From an uncultured Oscillibacter sp. (GTDB lineage Bacteria > Bacillota > Clostridia > Oscillospirales > Oscillospiraceae), in assembly GCA_946551795.1 (NCBI GenBank), contig CAMNRF010000015.1, positions 1-36,457 on the forward strand: a stretch of 36,457 nt of DNA, given 5' to 3'. The notes beneath the pieces were generated by a model, which saw nothing but the letters and a program-made list of their open reading frames with translations, was not told the origin of the DNA and did no database searches. Positions 1 to 8,201 of the stretch are shown here, one piece after another. The position numbers and the translations under genes are program-made. Position 1 is the stretch's first letter, and the number at the start of each line of letters is the position of its first letter.

Positions 1-317
1 CCAGCCAGCTCTCCGGCGGCCAGCAGCAGCGGGTGTCCATCGCCCGGGCCCTGGCGGGGGAGCCCTCCGTCATCCTGGCCGACGAGCCCACCGGCGCCCT
101 GGACTCCCGCACGGGCCGGGAGGTGCTGGGCTTCCTCCAGAAGCTCAACGCCGAGGGGGACACGGTGGTCCTGATTACCCACGACAACTCCATCGCCGTC
201 AAGGCACGCCGCATCGTCCGCCTCCAGGACGGGCGGGTGATCTACGACGGCGACGCCGGCGATCCCCGGGCCGTGGTGCGGGCCGAGGACGGGGAGTCCG
301 GGGAGGTGGGGGCATGA
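1..317 (+). CDS. ABC transporter ATP-binding protein, MacB/LolD-like (5' truncated by window edge)
   Basis: Signature motif [15 protein letters not shown], Walker [14 protein letters not shown] and H-loop ITHD; the open frame enters from the window edge; overlaps the next gene at ATGA. Confidence 0.93.
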   Translation, partial: SQLSGGQQQRVSIARALAGEPSVILADEPTGALDSRTGREVLGFLQKLNAEGDTVVLITHDNSIAVKARRIVRLQDGRVIYDGDAGDPRAVVRAEDGESGEVGA

Positions 318-1567
318 ATTTCACCCAGTCCTTTAAATTGGCCATCAAATCTCTAAAGACCAGCAAGGCCCGGGCCATTTTGACCATGCTGGGCATCATC
401 ATCGGCGTGGCGGCGGTGATTGTCATCATCTCCCTGGGCAACGGTCTCACCGGCATGGTGGAGCAGCAGGTGGAGAAGGTGGGCATCAACCAGATCTACG
501 CCTACAACTGGGGCTTCGGCGGCGGTGCCCTGGCCCTGGACGCCCAGGACATCTACGACCTGGTGGAGGAGCGGCCGGACGTGTTCGTGGGCGTCACCCC
601 CTGGGTCGGCGCCGGCACCGGCGCCCGGCGGGACAGCGAGAAGTACGAGAAGACCAACATCTACGGCGTCAGCGAGGCCTTCTACAACCCGGAGCTGTCC
701 GCCACCCTGGACGGGGACCGGCTGGGAGAGGGCCGCTTCCTGGGCTATGTGGACGTGCTCCAGCGGAGCAATGTCTGCGTCATCGGCGCGTACCTGGAGA
801 AGACCGCCTTCCACGGCGACGCCCTGGGCCAGGGGCTCATTGTGGGCGGCGTGCCCTACACCGTCATCGGCGTGATGAAGCAGGGCAGCGAGGTGATGGA
901 GGAGGGCGGCGGCGACGACTTCGTCTACATCCCCTACGAGAACGCCCTCCAGCTCACCGGCACCCGGCAGGTCCAGCTCTTCCAGCTCACCTGCACCTCC
1001 CGGGAGACCTCGGGCCTTGCCAAGGAGCTCCTCACGGAGCTGATGCTGGACTTCTACGGCGAGGAGTACAGCGACAACAGCAGCACCTTCTACATCCAGA
1101 CCATGGCGGAGCAGGTGGCCATGATCAACGGCATGATGGGCGTGGCCATGGCGGTGCTGGTGGCCATTGCCGCCATCAGCCTACTGGTGGGGGGCATCGG
1201 CATCATGAACATCATGCTGGTGTCCGTCACGGAGCGCACCCGGGAGATCGGCATCCGCAAGTCCCTGGGGGCCAAGCGGCGGGACATCCGGCGGCAGTTT
1301 GTCATCGAGGCCGGCACCACCTCCGCCATCGGCGGCCTGCTGGGCATCGGCTTCGGGTGCCTGATGGCCATGGGCATCGGGGCCCTCATGGGCGGGATGC
1401 TGGTGGAGTCCCTGGGGGCCAGCGGTGTCACCTTCAACGCCGCCCCCACCTTCGGCGCCATCGCCGTGTCCTTCGGCGTGTCCGTGGGCATCGGCGTCCT
1501 CTTCGGCTACCTCCCCGCCAACAAGGCGGCGAAGCTCAACCCCATCGACGCCCTGCGGTACGACTGA
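314..1567 (+). CDS. ABC transporter permease, MacB/FtsX family
   Basis: N-terminal TM followed by MacB periplasmic-type core; C-terminal FtsX-like domain with [28 protein letters not shown]. Confidence 0.93.
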   Translation: MNFTQSFKLAIKSLKTSKARAILTMLGIIIGVAAVIVIISLGNGLTGMVEQQVEKVGINQIYAYNWGFGGGALALDAQDIYDLVEERPDVFVGVTPWVGAGTGARRDSEKYEKTNIYGVSEAFYNPELSATLDGDRLGEGRFLGYVDVLQRSNVCVIGAYLEKTAFHGDALGQGLIVGGVPYTVIGVMKQGSEVMEEGGGDDFVYIPYENALQLTGTRQVQLFQLTCTSRETSGLAKELLTELMLDFYGEEYSDNSSTFYIQTMAEQVAMINGMMGVAMAVLVAIAAISLLVGGIGIMNIMLVSVTERTREIGIRKSLGAKRRDIRRQFVIEAGTTSAIGGLLGIGFGCLMAMGIGALMGGMLVESLGASGVTFNAAPTFGAIAVSFGVSVGIGVLFGYLPANKAAKLNPIDALRYD

Positions 1568-1739
1568 CAGATTTTTGGAGACCCGTGAAGCTGCGGGTAC
1601 CGGGCCGCCGCCCTCTGGGTGCGGCGGTCCCTGTGGTCCTTTGATTGGCGGCCCGCCTGTAAGGGCCGCCCCCCTGGGCGGCCCGTCCCAACAAGGTGTC
1701 GGGAGCACGTGCCAAAAGGTGTTCCCGTGACAGAGGAAG

Positions 1740-1775
1740 AATTCCGGTGAAAAATTTTCGCCGGAATTTTTTTCT
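1740..1775 (+). terminator. Intrinsic terminator after the MacB-like permease
   Basis: ATTCCGGTGAAAA/TTTTCGCCGGAAT stem followed by a T-rich run. Confidence 0.75.
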
Positions 1776-1779
1776 CTCT

Positions 1780-1812
1780 TCAAACTTTTTCCCGCCCGCT
1801 GCCGTCTATACT
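1780..1812 (+). promoter_or_regulatory. Candidate ECF-sigma-type promoter of the sigma/anti-sigma operon
   Basis: TCAAAC(1780-1785)-N17-CGTC(1803-1806), resembling the AAC/CGTC ECF consensus; a TATACT overlaps at 1807-1812. Confidence 0.5.
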
Positions 1813-1841
1813 ACAGAACAACAGAGAAGGGAGGTGCGTAT

Positions 1842-2333
1842 ATGGCGTCTTTGAAAGAGGACCAGCTGGAGGCGTATCTCATCGGCGGTCAGGCCCGGTT
1901 CTACCGCCTGGCGTACAGCTACCTCCAGGACCGGGAGGAGGCCCTGGACGCGGTGCAGACCGCCGTCTGCCGGGCGCTGGAGCGGCGGGACAGCCTGCGG
2001 GACGAGGCGGCATTGCGGACCTGGTTCACCCGCATCCTGGTGAACACCTGCATGGACCTGCTGCGCCAGCGCAAGCGGGTGGCCTTTGTGCCGCCGGAGG
2101 CCCTGGACACTGGCAGCTATGAGGACCCCCTGCCGGAGGACGACGCGCTGGCCAGCCGGGTGAACGCCCTGCCGCCCGAGGTTCAGACCGTGGTGAAGCT
2201 GCGGTTCTACGAGGACATGGCCCTCCGGGACATCAGTGAGGTCACCGGCTGGAACCTGAACACCGTGAAGAGCCGCCTGTACGCGGGATTGAAGAAACTG
2301 CGGGTATCATTGGAAGGAGTGACACTGGAATGA
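1842..2333 (+). CDS. RNA polymerase sigma factor, sigma-70/ECF family (SigV-like)
   Basis: Region 2 (YLQDREEALDAVQTAVCRALE...) and region 4 HTH (LRDISEVTGWNLNTVKSRLYAGLKKLR); overlaps the next gene by 4 nt. Confidence 0.93.
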   Translation: MASLKEDQLEAYLIGGQARFYRLAYSYLQDREEALDAVQTAVCRALERRDSLRDEAALRTWFTRILVNTCMDLLRQRKRVAFVPPEALDTGSYEDPLPEDDALASRVNALPPEVQTVVKLRFYEDMALRDISEVTGWNLNTVKSRLYAGLKKLRVSLEGVTLE

Positions 2334-3178
2334 ACGAATTCAAAAAAGCCAGAGAGGACTACGAGGCCACCCCCATCCCCCAGGAGCTGGAGAGCCGGGT
2401 CCGGGCGGGCATCCGCCAGGGAAGGGCCAATTACCGCCGCAGGCGGTGGAGGAAGTACGGCATCGGAGCCGCCGCGTGTCTTGCGGTGCTGGTGGGGGCG
2501 CTGAACCTGTCTCCCACCGTGGCGGCGGCGGCGGCGGAGGTGCCGGTGCTGGGGGGCCTCTTCCGGGTGATGACCTTTATCAGCTTCAACGCCTCCGACG
2601 GCGGCATCAACTATGCGGTTTCCGTTCCCAGGCTGGAGACCGACGGAGAGAGTGAACTGGCCCAAGCTGTCAACGACGCCATTGAAAACAAGGTGCTCCG
2701 GCTGGAGGAAAAAGCCCGGCAGGACTGGGAGGACTACAAGGACGCCTTCTTCGCTACCGGCGGCACGGAGGAGGAGTGGGGCGAGAGGACCATGGACGTC
2801 ATCGTGGACTACGAGATCAAGAGCCAGACAGACACCCGGGTGTCCTTTGTGGTGACCTTTGCCGAGGGCTGGGTGGCCTCCATGGAGGAGAGGTACTGCT
2901 ACAACCTGGATCTGGCGGAGGACCGGGACATCACCCTGGCGGACCTGCTGGGTGAAAACTGGGTGGAGCGGTGCAACGAGGCCGTGAACGCCGGCATCGC
3001 CGCCAGTGTGGACGAGGAGGGCTTCACCTACTTCTTCACGCCGGAGGAGGGCGGCTTTACCACGGTGGACGAGACCACCGCCTTCTATATCCGGGAGGAC
3101 GGCGTGCCGGTGCTGGTGTTTCCCGAGTACTCCATCGCCGCCGGCGCGGCTGGAAGCCCGGAATTCCCCGTGGAGTGA
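2330..3178 (+). CDS. RsiV-like anti-sigma factor, DUF3298-type extracellular domain
   Basis: Short cytoplasmic N-terminus, one TM (GIGAAACLAVLVGALNLSPTVA), then VDYEIKSQTDTRVSFVVTF...EERYCYNLDLAEDRDITLADLLGENW, typical of DUF3298/RsiV; translationally coupled to the sigma gene. Confidence 0.82.
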   Translation: MNEFKKAREDYEATPIPQELESRVRAGIRQGRANYRRRRWRKYGIGAAACLAVLVGALNLSPTVAAAAAEVPVLGGLFRVMTFISFNASDGGINYAVSVPRLETDGESELAQAVNDAIENKVLRLEEKARQDWEDYKDAFFATGGTEEEWGERTMDVIVDYEIKSQTDTRVSFVVTFAEGWVASMEERYCYNLDLAEDRDITLADLLGENWVERCNEAVNAGIAASVDEEGFTYFFTPEEGGFTTVDETTAFYIREDGVPVLVFPEYSIAAGAAGSPEFPVE

Positions 3179-3203
3179 TTAAAAATAGATTCCAAATCAA
3201 AAA

Positions 3204-3241
3204 GACGGGAGGGAACCGCACTGGGTTCTCTCCCGTTTTTG
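3204..3241 (+). terminator. Intrinsic terminator after the rsiV-like gene
   Basis: ACGGGAG..AACC/GGTT..CTCCCGT stem followed by TTTTT. Confidence 0.85.
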
Positions 3242-3347
3242 ATATTTGCGTTACAAAAAGTCTGCCCGAATCAAAGCAATTCCCCCGATGCCGTCGCAGA
3301 GGCTTGTTGGATTACCCAGTCCCCGCAGCGCGCGAAAGCTCTTTTTG

Positions 3348-3427
3348 GATACTTTTCACTCAAGAGTATAAGGGCCTCTAAACGTCAGAGACGTTAAGAG
3401 GCCCTATATCTCTCGAGAAAAAGTATC
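3348..3427. repeat. 80-nt near-palindrome (approximately 38-bp imperfect inverted repeat) ending on the sufB stop codon
   Basis: Left arm GATACTTTTCACTCAAGAGTATAAGGGCCTCTAAACGT; reverse complement of right arm GATACTTTTTCTCGAGAGATATAGGGCCTCTTAACGT. Confidence 0.85.
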
Positions 3428-4352
3428 AAGCCAGGAAGCCCTTGAGGATGCAGTCCTCCGCCTCCTCCTCGGTGAGGCCCAGGGTCTCCAGCTTCAGAAG
3501 CTGGTCGCCGGCGATTTTGCCGATGGCGGCCTCGTGGACCAGCTGGGCCTCGGTGCAGTTGGCGGTGATGGCGGGGATGGACTTGATTTTGGCCTCCCCC
3601 ATGATGATGGAGTCGCACTGGACGTGGCCGAAGCACTGGGCGTTGCCCACCATCCGGGGGTAGAACACCTGGCTGGACCGGTCCTGGGCGACAGACCGGG
3701 AGATCACCCGCCCCCTGGAGCCCTCGCCGTCCAGGACGATCTCCATGTCACTCTCCGCCGCCTGATCCCCATGGGTCAGAAGCCGCTCAGTGACGACGGC
3801 CTCGGCGTCTTTGCCGCAGACGATCTTCGTGTTCCGCCTGGTGGAGTCGATGCCCCGGATCTGGACGGTCTCCATCTGAATGGAGGCCCCCTCCTCCAGG
3901 TAGACCACCGTCTCCGGATTCATGATGCGGCCGCCGGTGCCGTCACCCTCGCCGTAGTGCTTCTCCGTGTACTTCACCCTGGAGTTTTTGCCCACGTAGA
4001 AGGTGTGGACGCCGTCGTGGCGGCTGGTCTGGTCGCCGCAGTTGTGGATGCCGCACCCGGCCACGATGTTCACATCGCAGTTCTCGCCGATGTAGAAGTC
4101 GTTGTAGACCATCTCCTCCACGCCGGACTTGGTGATGATGACGGGGATGTGGCAGGTCTCGCCCACGGTGCCGTCCTTCACGCGGATGTCGATGCCGCTC
4201 TTGCCGTCGGTCTTGGAGGTGATCTCAATGTGCTCCGTGGACTGGCGGCCGTCACAGCCGCTGTCCTTGCGGATATTGAAAGCCCCCACGGGCTTGCCGA
4301 CCAGGTCCGCGATCTTCTCCAGAAGCTCGCGGTCAATCTCGGTGTCCATCAT
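3426..4352 (-). CDS. sufB: SufB/SufD-family Fe-S cluster assembly protein (short form, 308 aa)
   Basis: SufBD core (GVEEMVYNDFYIGENCDVNIVAGCGIHNCG..., ...QAQLVHEAAIGKIAGDQLLKLETLGLTEEEAEDCILKGFL-like C-terminus); coupled to sufC. Confidence 0.88.
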   Translation of the reverse strand: MMDTEIDRELLEKIADLVGKPVGAFNIRKDSGCDGRQSTEHIEITSKTDGKSGIDIRVKDGTVGETCHIPVIITKSGVEEMVYNDFYIGENCDVNIVAGCGIHNCGDQTSRHDGVHTFYVGKNSRVKYTEKHYGEGDGTGGRIMNPETVVYLEEGASIQMETVQIRGIDSTRRNTKIVCGKDAEAVVTERLLTHGDQAAESDMEIVLDGEGSRGRVISRSVAQDRSSQVFYPRMVGNAQCFGHVQCDSIIMGEAKIKSIPAITANCTEAQLVHEAAIGKIAGDQLLKLETLGLTEEEAEDCILKGFLA

Positions 4353-5089
4353 AGCGTGTTCGCCTCCTTTGTCAGTACCGGGCAGCCGCCCAGGGTGTCC
4401 GCCAGAATCTGGGGCAGAATCTCCGATGCCGTGCCCCGGTGGCGCAGCCGTCCGTCCCCTACCACAATGACCTCGTCCGCCAGGGAGATGATGCGCTCCT
4501 GGTGGGAGATGATGATCATGGTGCCATTGCCCGCGGCGTGGATCTGCTCAAAAGTCTCCGTCAGCCGGGCGAAGCTCCACAGGTCGATGCCCGCCTCCGG
4601 CTCGTCGAAGATCATCAGCTGGGCGCCCCTCGCCAGGATGGAGGCGATCTCGATGCGCTTGACCTCGCCGCCGGAGAGGGACACGTCCACCTCCCGGTCC
4701 AGGTAGTCGTTGGCGCACAGGCCCACCCGGGTGAGGTACTGGCAGCACTTGTCCTTGGAGAGCTTCTCGTCCCCGTGGGCCAGGGTCAGCAGGTCCCGCA
4801 CCGTCAGCCCCTTGAAGCGGGGGGGCTGCTGGAAGCCATAGCTGATGCCAAGGCGGGCCCGTTCCGTGATGCCCAGGGAGGTGATGTCCTGCCCGTTCCA
4901 GAGGATCTGGCCGGCGGTGGGTGTCACCAGCCCCATGATGATCTTGGCCAGGGTGGTCTTGCCGCCGCCGTTGGGGCCGGTGAACACCACCAGGCGGTGG
5001 TCCGGAATGGTGAGGGAGATGTCGTTCAAAATGCCCAGCTCCCCGTCTCCCTCCCGGACGGAGTAGCTGATGGACTTGAGTTCCAGCAT
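4349..5089 (-). CDS. sufC: SufC-like Fe-S cluster assembly ATPase
   Basis: Walker A GPNGGGKTTLAKIIMG; signature LSGGEVKRIEIASIL; Walker B LMIFDEPEAGIDLWSF, characteristic of SufC. Confidence 0.93.
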   Translation of the reverse strand: MLELKSISYSVREGDGELGILNDISLTIPDHRLVVFTGPNGGGKTTLAKIIMGLVTPTAGQILWNGQDITSLGITERARLGISYGFQQPPRFKGLTVRDLLTLAHGDEKLSKDKCCQYLTRVGLCANDYLDREVDVSLSGGEVKRIEIASILARGAQLMIFDEPEAGIDLWSFARLTETFEQIHAAGNGTMIIISHQERIISLADEVIVVGDGRLRHRGTASEILPQILADTLGGCPVLTKEANTL

Positions 5090-5124
5090 GGTTTGGAACC
5101 TCCTCAGAGTGTGAATTTCAAAAA

Positions 5125-5160
5125 CGTATCTATTTTACCAGATACGGCAGAAAAAGACAA
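5125..5160 (-). promoter_or_regulatory. Promoter of sufC-sufB with a dyad around the -10
   Basis: Minus strand TTGTCT-N17-TAAAAT; inverted repeat CGTATCT-N8-AGATACG (5125-5146) spans the -10. Confidence 0.7.
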
Positions 5161-5218
5161 CATATCACTGTGGTGGGTTTATTTGGGGAAAACCATCCTT
5201 TGCAGAGATAGTCTACCC

Positions 5219-5248
5219 CATTTGACAGAAATTTACCTGTGACAAATG
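5219..5248. promoter_or_regulatory. Operator-like dyad upstream of the ferritin-like gene
   Basis: CATTTGACA-N12-TGACAAATG (8 of 9 positions symmetric). Confidence 0.5.
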
Positions 5249-5293
5249 CAACAAGGAACAAAAAAGTCCGCCGCGGCATAGGATGGGGCGCAG

Positions 5294-5938
5294 ATGAAGA
5301 GCAAAGGAGTGGCTTTTATGGCAGAGAACATACATAGTCCCGAGGTGTATGACTTCCGGCGGTACGACCGGGTCTGGCAGCGGGTGGCCCCGGATCTGGA
5401 GCCCTATCCCGGCGTGAACGCGGCGGCGGCACCGGCGCCCCAGCCGCAGGCGGCCCCCGCCGGGCAGCTGGCCCGGCAGGAGAGCCAGCTGCCCGGGGCC
5501 TCCCAGGACCCCTGCTGCATGGGCAGCGCCGCGGCGGAGATGCTGGAGGTGCTCACCGGATTCATCGAGGAGGAGCTGGAGGACCGGCGGTACTATCTGG
5601 CCATGAGCCGCCAGGCCCCCGCCTGGGCCCGGCAGCGGCTGCGGGACATCGCCGCCGACGAGGGGGCCCACGCCCGGCGGCTGATGGCGGCCCACTATCT
5701 GATCACCGGCCAGTGCTACCGGCCCGCCATTGCCGGCGGCGCCGTCACCATCGGGCGCTGGTGTCCGGCCCTGCGGGAGCGGTATCACATGGAGGCCTGC
5801 AACGGCATGAACTACGCCCGCTCCGCCGACGGCACCACGGACCCGTGTCTGGCGAAGCTCCTGAACGAGCTCAGCGAAGACGAGTACCGCCACGCCGGGG
5901 AGCTGATGGCCATGCTGGAGCGGTCCATCCAGGGATAA
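5294..5938 (+). CDS. Ferritin-like domain protein
   Basis: Paired E..H helices: LTGFIEEELEDRRYYLAMSRQAP...DIAADEGAHARRLMAAHYLITG and LLNELSEDEYRHAGELMAMLERS. Confidence 0.7.
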   Translation: MKSKGVAFMAENIHSPEVYDFRRYDRVWQRVAPDLEPYPGVNAAAAPAPQPQAAPAGQLARQESQLPGASQDPCCMGSAAAEMLEVLTGFIEEELEDRRYYLAMSRQAPAWARQRLRDIAADEGAHARRLMAAHYLITGQCYRPAIAGGAVTIGRWCPALRERYHMEACNGMNYARSADGTTDPCLAKLLNELSEDEYRHAGELMAMLERSIQG

Positions 5939-5944
5939 AAGAAT

Positions 5945-5984
5945 GGGAGGAGCGGTTGACCCCGCTCCTCCTTTCTGGTATAAT
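5945..5984 (+). promoter_or_regulatory. Sigma-A promoter for the DUF2461 gene nested in a hairpin/terminator
   Basis: TTGACC(5956-5961)-N17-TATAAT(5979-5984); TTGACC is exactly the loop of GGAGGAGCGG[TTGACC]CCGCTCCTCC. Confidence 0.8.
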
Positions 5985-6014
5985 CGGCAGGAAAAACGAC
6001 GATGGGAGCGCGCC

Positions 6015-6695
6015 ATGTTTACCGGATTTACAGACGAGACCGTGGACTTCATGTGGGGCATCCGCTTCAACAACGAGCGGACGTGGTTTGAGGCCCACAA
6101 GGAGATCTACCTGACCCATTTCTACCGCCCCATGTGCGACCTGGCGGACGAGCTGTACGCCTTCATGCTGGAGCAGAGGCCGGACAGCGGATTGATCCGC
6201 AAGGTGACGAGAATCTACCGGGACGCCCGGCGGCTCCACGGCCGGGGGCCCTATAAGGAGAGCCTGTGGCTCTCTGTGGAGCAGGCGGGGGAGCAGTGGA
6301 CCGCCCGGCCCACCTTCTGGTTCGAGCTGATGCCGGAGGGGTGGACCTGCGGCATGGGCTACTGGATGCCCAAGCCCGCCACCATGGCCAAGCTCCGGGC
6401 CCGGATCACCCGGGACCCCGGGACCATGGAGAAGCTGACGGGGAAGCTGGCGGGGCAGACGGAGTTCACTCTGGAGACCCAGGACTACAAGCGGCCCAGG
6501 GCCGCCGCGCCGTCGCCGGCGCTGGAGCCCTGGTTCCGGGCCAGGTCCTTTACCATCATTCACGAGGACAAGCTGACGGAGGAGCTGTTCAGCCGGGACA
6601 TCGTGGACCGGGTGAAGGCGGGCTGGAAGTTCCTGCTGCCCTATTATGACTATTTCGTCACCCTGGACGGGGACCCGGACCCCGGTGAAATATGA
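6015..6695 (+). CDS. DUF2461 family protein
   Basis: MFTGFTDETVDFMWGIRFNNERTWFEAHKEIY...RIYRDARRLHGRGPYKESLWL; start inferred downstream of the promoter at 5956-5984. Confidence 0.82.
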   Translation: MFTGFTDETVDFMWGIRFNNERTWFEAHKEIYLTHFYRPMCDLADELYAFMLEQRPDSGLIRKVTRIYRDARRLHGRGPYKESLWLSVEQAGEQWTARPTFWFELMPEGWTCGMGYWMPKPATMAKLRARITRDPGTMEKLTGKLAGQTEFTLETQDYKRPRAAAPSPALEPWFRARSFTIIHEDKLTEELFSRDIVDRVKAGWKFLLPYYDYFVTLDGDPDPGEI

Positions 6696-6697
6696 GA

Positions 6698-6723
6698 GAG
6701 CGGTCCCCGATTGGGGACCGCTT
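6698..6723. terminator. Hairpin between converging DUF2461 and 39-aa genes
   Basis: AGCGGTCCCC-GATT-GGGGACCGCT; weak T-run. Confidence 0.6.
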
Positions 6724-6727
6724 CGCT

Positions 6728-6847
6728 CTATCTGCGCCCCAGGAACCACGAGACCGCCTTCAGCATCCCGACGGTGCCGAGAAGCGCGCAGAGCATGATC
6801 ACAGGCACAGACAGCACCTGTCCGACCCATGAGAGAAGCGTGTGCAT
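6728..6847 (-). CDS. Small hydrophobic protein, 39 aa (below the ORF-track cutoff)
   Basis: MHTLLSWVGQVLSVPVIMLCALLGTVGMLKAVSWFLGRR; strong SD AAAGGAGG 6 nt upstream of ATG; one predicted TM. Confidence 0.6.
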   Translation of the reverse strand: MHTLLSWVGQVLSVPVIMLCALLGTVGMLKAVSWFLGRR

Positions 6848-6872
6848 TCAAATCCTCCTTTCACGATATATG

Positions 6873-6921
6873 TTGATTTTTGCGACAGATGTATTATAAT
6901 ATCGGGAAGAGCGGCCGGCAA
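6873..6921. promoter_or_regulatory. Candidate bidirectional promoter with shared palindromic -10
   Basis: Palindrome TATTATAATA (6892-6901); plus strand TTGATT-N16-TATAAT, minus strand TTGCCG-N17-TATAAT. Confidence 0.65.
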
Positions 6922-6990
6922 CCGGCAATTGGGGCGGAAGTGTCCGTTCTGCGGCACGGCGGCGGAAACTGTTGAAAAGGGGTGCGGGGG

Positions 6991-7566
6991 ATGGCTCAGG
7001 ACGTGCGGGTGCGGTATACCCGGCGGGTGATTCAGGAGGCCTTTGTGGAGCTTTTGCGGGAGATGCCGCTGAACAAGGTGACCGTAAAGGAGATCTGCCG
7101 GCGGGGGGAGATCAACCGGGCGACATTTTACCGGCACTATGCGGACCCTTACGACCTGATGGACAAAATCGAGGAGGGGCTTTTGGAGCAGCTGGAGGAC
7201 TATGTGGAGCAGTCCGTCGTGGACGGCTTTCAAAAGACGATGGAGGGTATGCTGAGGCAGGTGGTGAAAAACGGCGGCGTATACCAGGTCATCGCCTCCG
7301 CCAACGGAGACCCCCGCTTTTCTCAGAGACTGTCGGAGCTTTGCTGGCGGCAGCTGTCCGGCCAGACGGCCGCCAGGTTTCCCGGGCTCTCTGCCGTTCA
7401 GCAGAGGTGGCTGTATGAGTTTTTGGCGCAGGGGTGCGGCGGGATTCTCCGGAACTGGATGGCCGGCGGCATGGCCGAGCCGCCGGAGGAGACGGCGGCC
7501 TTTCTGGGCCGCCTGACAGAGCAGGTGGAGTTCGCCGCGGGGCGGTTGCAAACGGACGGAAAATGA
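6991..7566 (+). CDS. TetR-family-like transcriptional regulator
   Basis: RYTRRVIQEAFVELLREMPLNKVTVKEICRRGEINRATFYRHYADPYDLMDKIEE, TetR HTH with RATFYRHY. Confidence 0.9.
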   Translation: MAQDVRVRYTRRVIQEAFVELLREMPLNKVTVKEICRRGEINRATFYRHYADPYDLMDKIEEGLLEQLEDYVEQSVVDGFQKTMEGMLRQVVKNGGVYQVIASANGDPRFSQRLSELCWRQLSGQTAARFPGLSAVQQRWLYEFLAQGCGGILRNWMAGGMAEPPEETAAFLGRLTEQVEFAAGRLQTDGK

Positions 7567-7574
7567 GGTATACT
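7546..7574 (+). promoter_or_regulatory. Sigma-A promoter of the HD-domain gene, within the 3' end of tetR
   Basis: TTGCAA-N17-TATACT. Confidence 0.7.
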
Positions 7575-7604
7575 GTTGGTGCTGAAATTTGGTAAAAAGG
7601 AGCG

Positions 7605-8195
7605 ATGACTATGAAAACCTGTCCCGACCGGGCGGCGGCCCTGGCACTGCTGCGCAAGTACAACGCCGAGCCCTTCCACATCCAGCACGCCCTGACGGTG
7701 GAGGGCGTCATGCGGTGGTACGCGGGCGAGCTGGGCCACGGCGAGGACGCGGACTTCTGGGCCGCGGTGGGCCTCCTCCACGACGTGGACTTTGAGAAGT
7801 GGCCGGAGGAGCACTGCAAGAAGGCGCCGGAGCTGCTGTCGGAGATCGGATGCGGCGAGGACCTGATCCACGCCGTGTGCAGTCACGGCTACGGACTGTG
7901 CTCCGACGTGGAGCCCGCCCACGAGATGGAGAAGGTCCTCTTCGCGGCGGACGAGCTGACGGGCCTCATCGGCGCGGCGGCCCGGATGCGCCCCAGCAAG
8001 AGCTGCCAGGACATGGAGGTCAGCTCCCTGAAGAAGAAGTTCAAGGACAAGAAATTCGCCGCCGGCTGCTCCCGGGACGTCATCAAGGACGGCGCGGAGC
8101 GGCTGGGCTGGACCCTGGAGGAGCTGATGGAGAAGACGATTTTGGCTATGCGGTCCTGCGAGGACGCGGTGAACGCGGAGATGGAGGCGCTGTAA
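7605..8195 (+). CDS. HD domain-containing protein (putative phosphohydrolase)
   Basis: HIQHALTVEGVMRWYA...WAAVGLLHDVDFEKWPEEH with HD motif; SD AAAAAGGAG. Confidence 0.87.
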   Translation: MTMKTCPDRAAALALLRKYNAEPFHIQHALTVEGVMRWYAGELGHGEDADFWAAVGLLHDVDFEKWPEEHCKKAPELLSEIGCGEDLIHAVCSHGYGLCSDVEPAHEMEKVLFAADELTGLIGAAARMRPSKSCQDMEVSSLKKKFKDKKFAAGCSRDVIKDGAERLGWTLEELMEKTILAMRSCEDAVNAEMEAL

Positions 8196-8201
8196 AACGC
8201 C

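Noticed and set aside
3534-5242. Plus-strand ORFs (390 and 267 aa) opposite sufB and sufC
   Set aside because: Antisense to genes with strong family motifs; no independent motif or SD.
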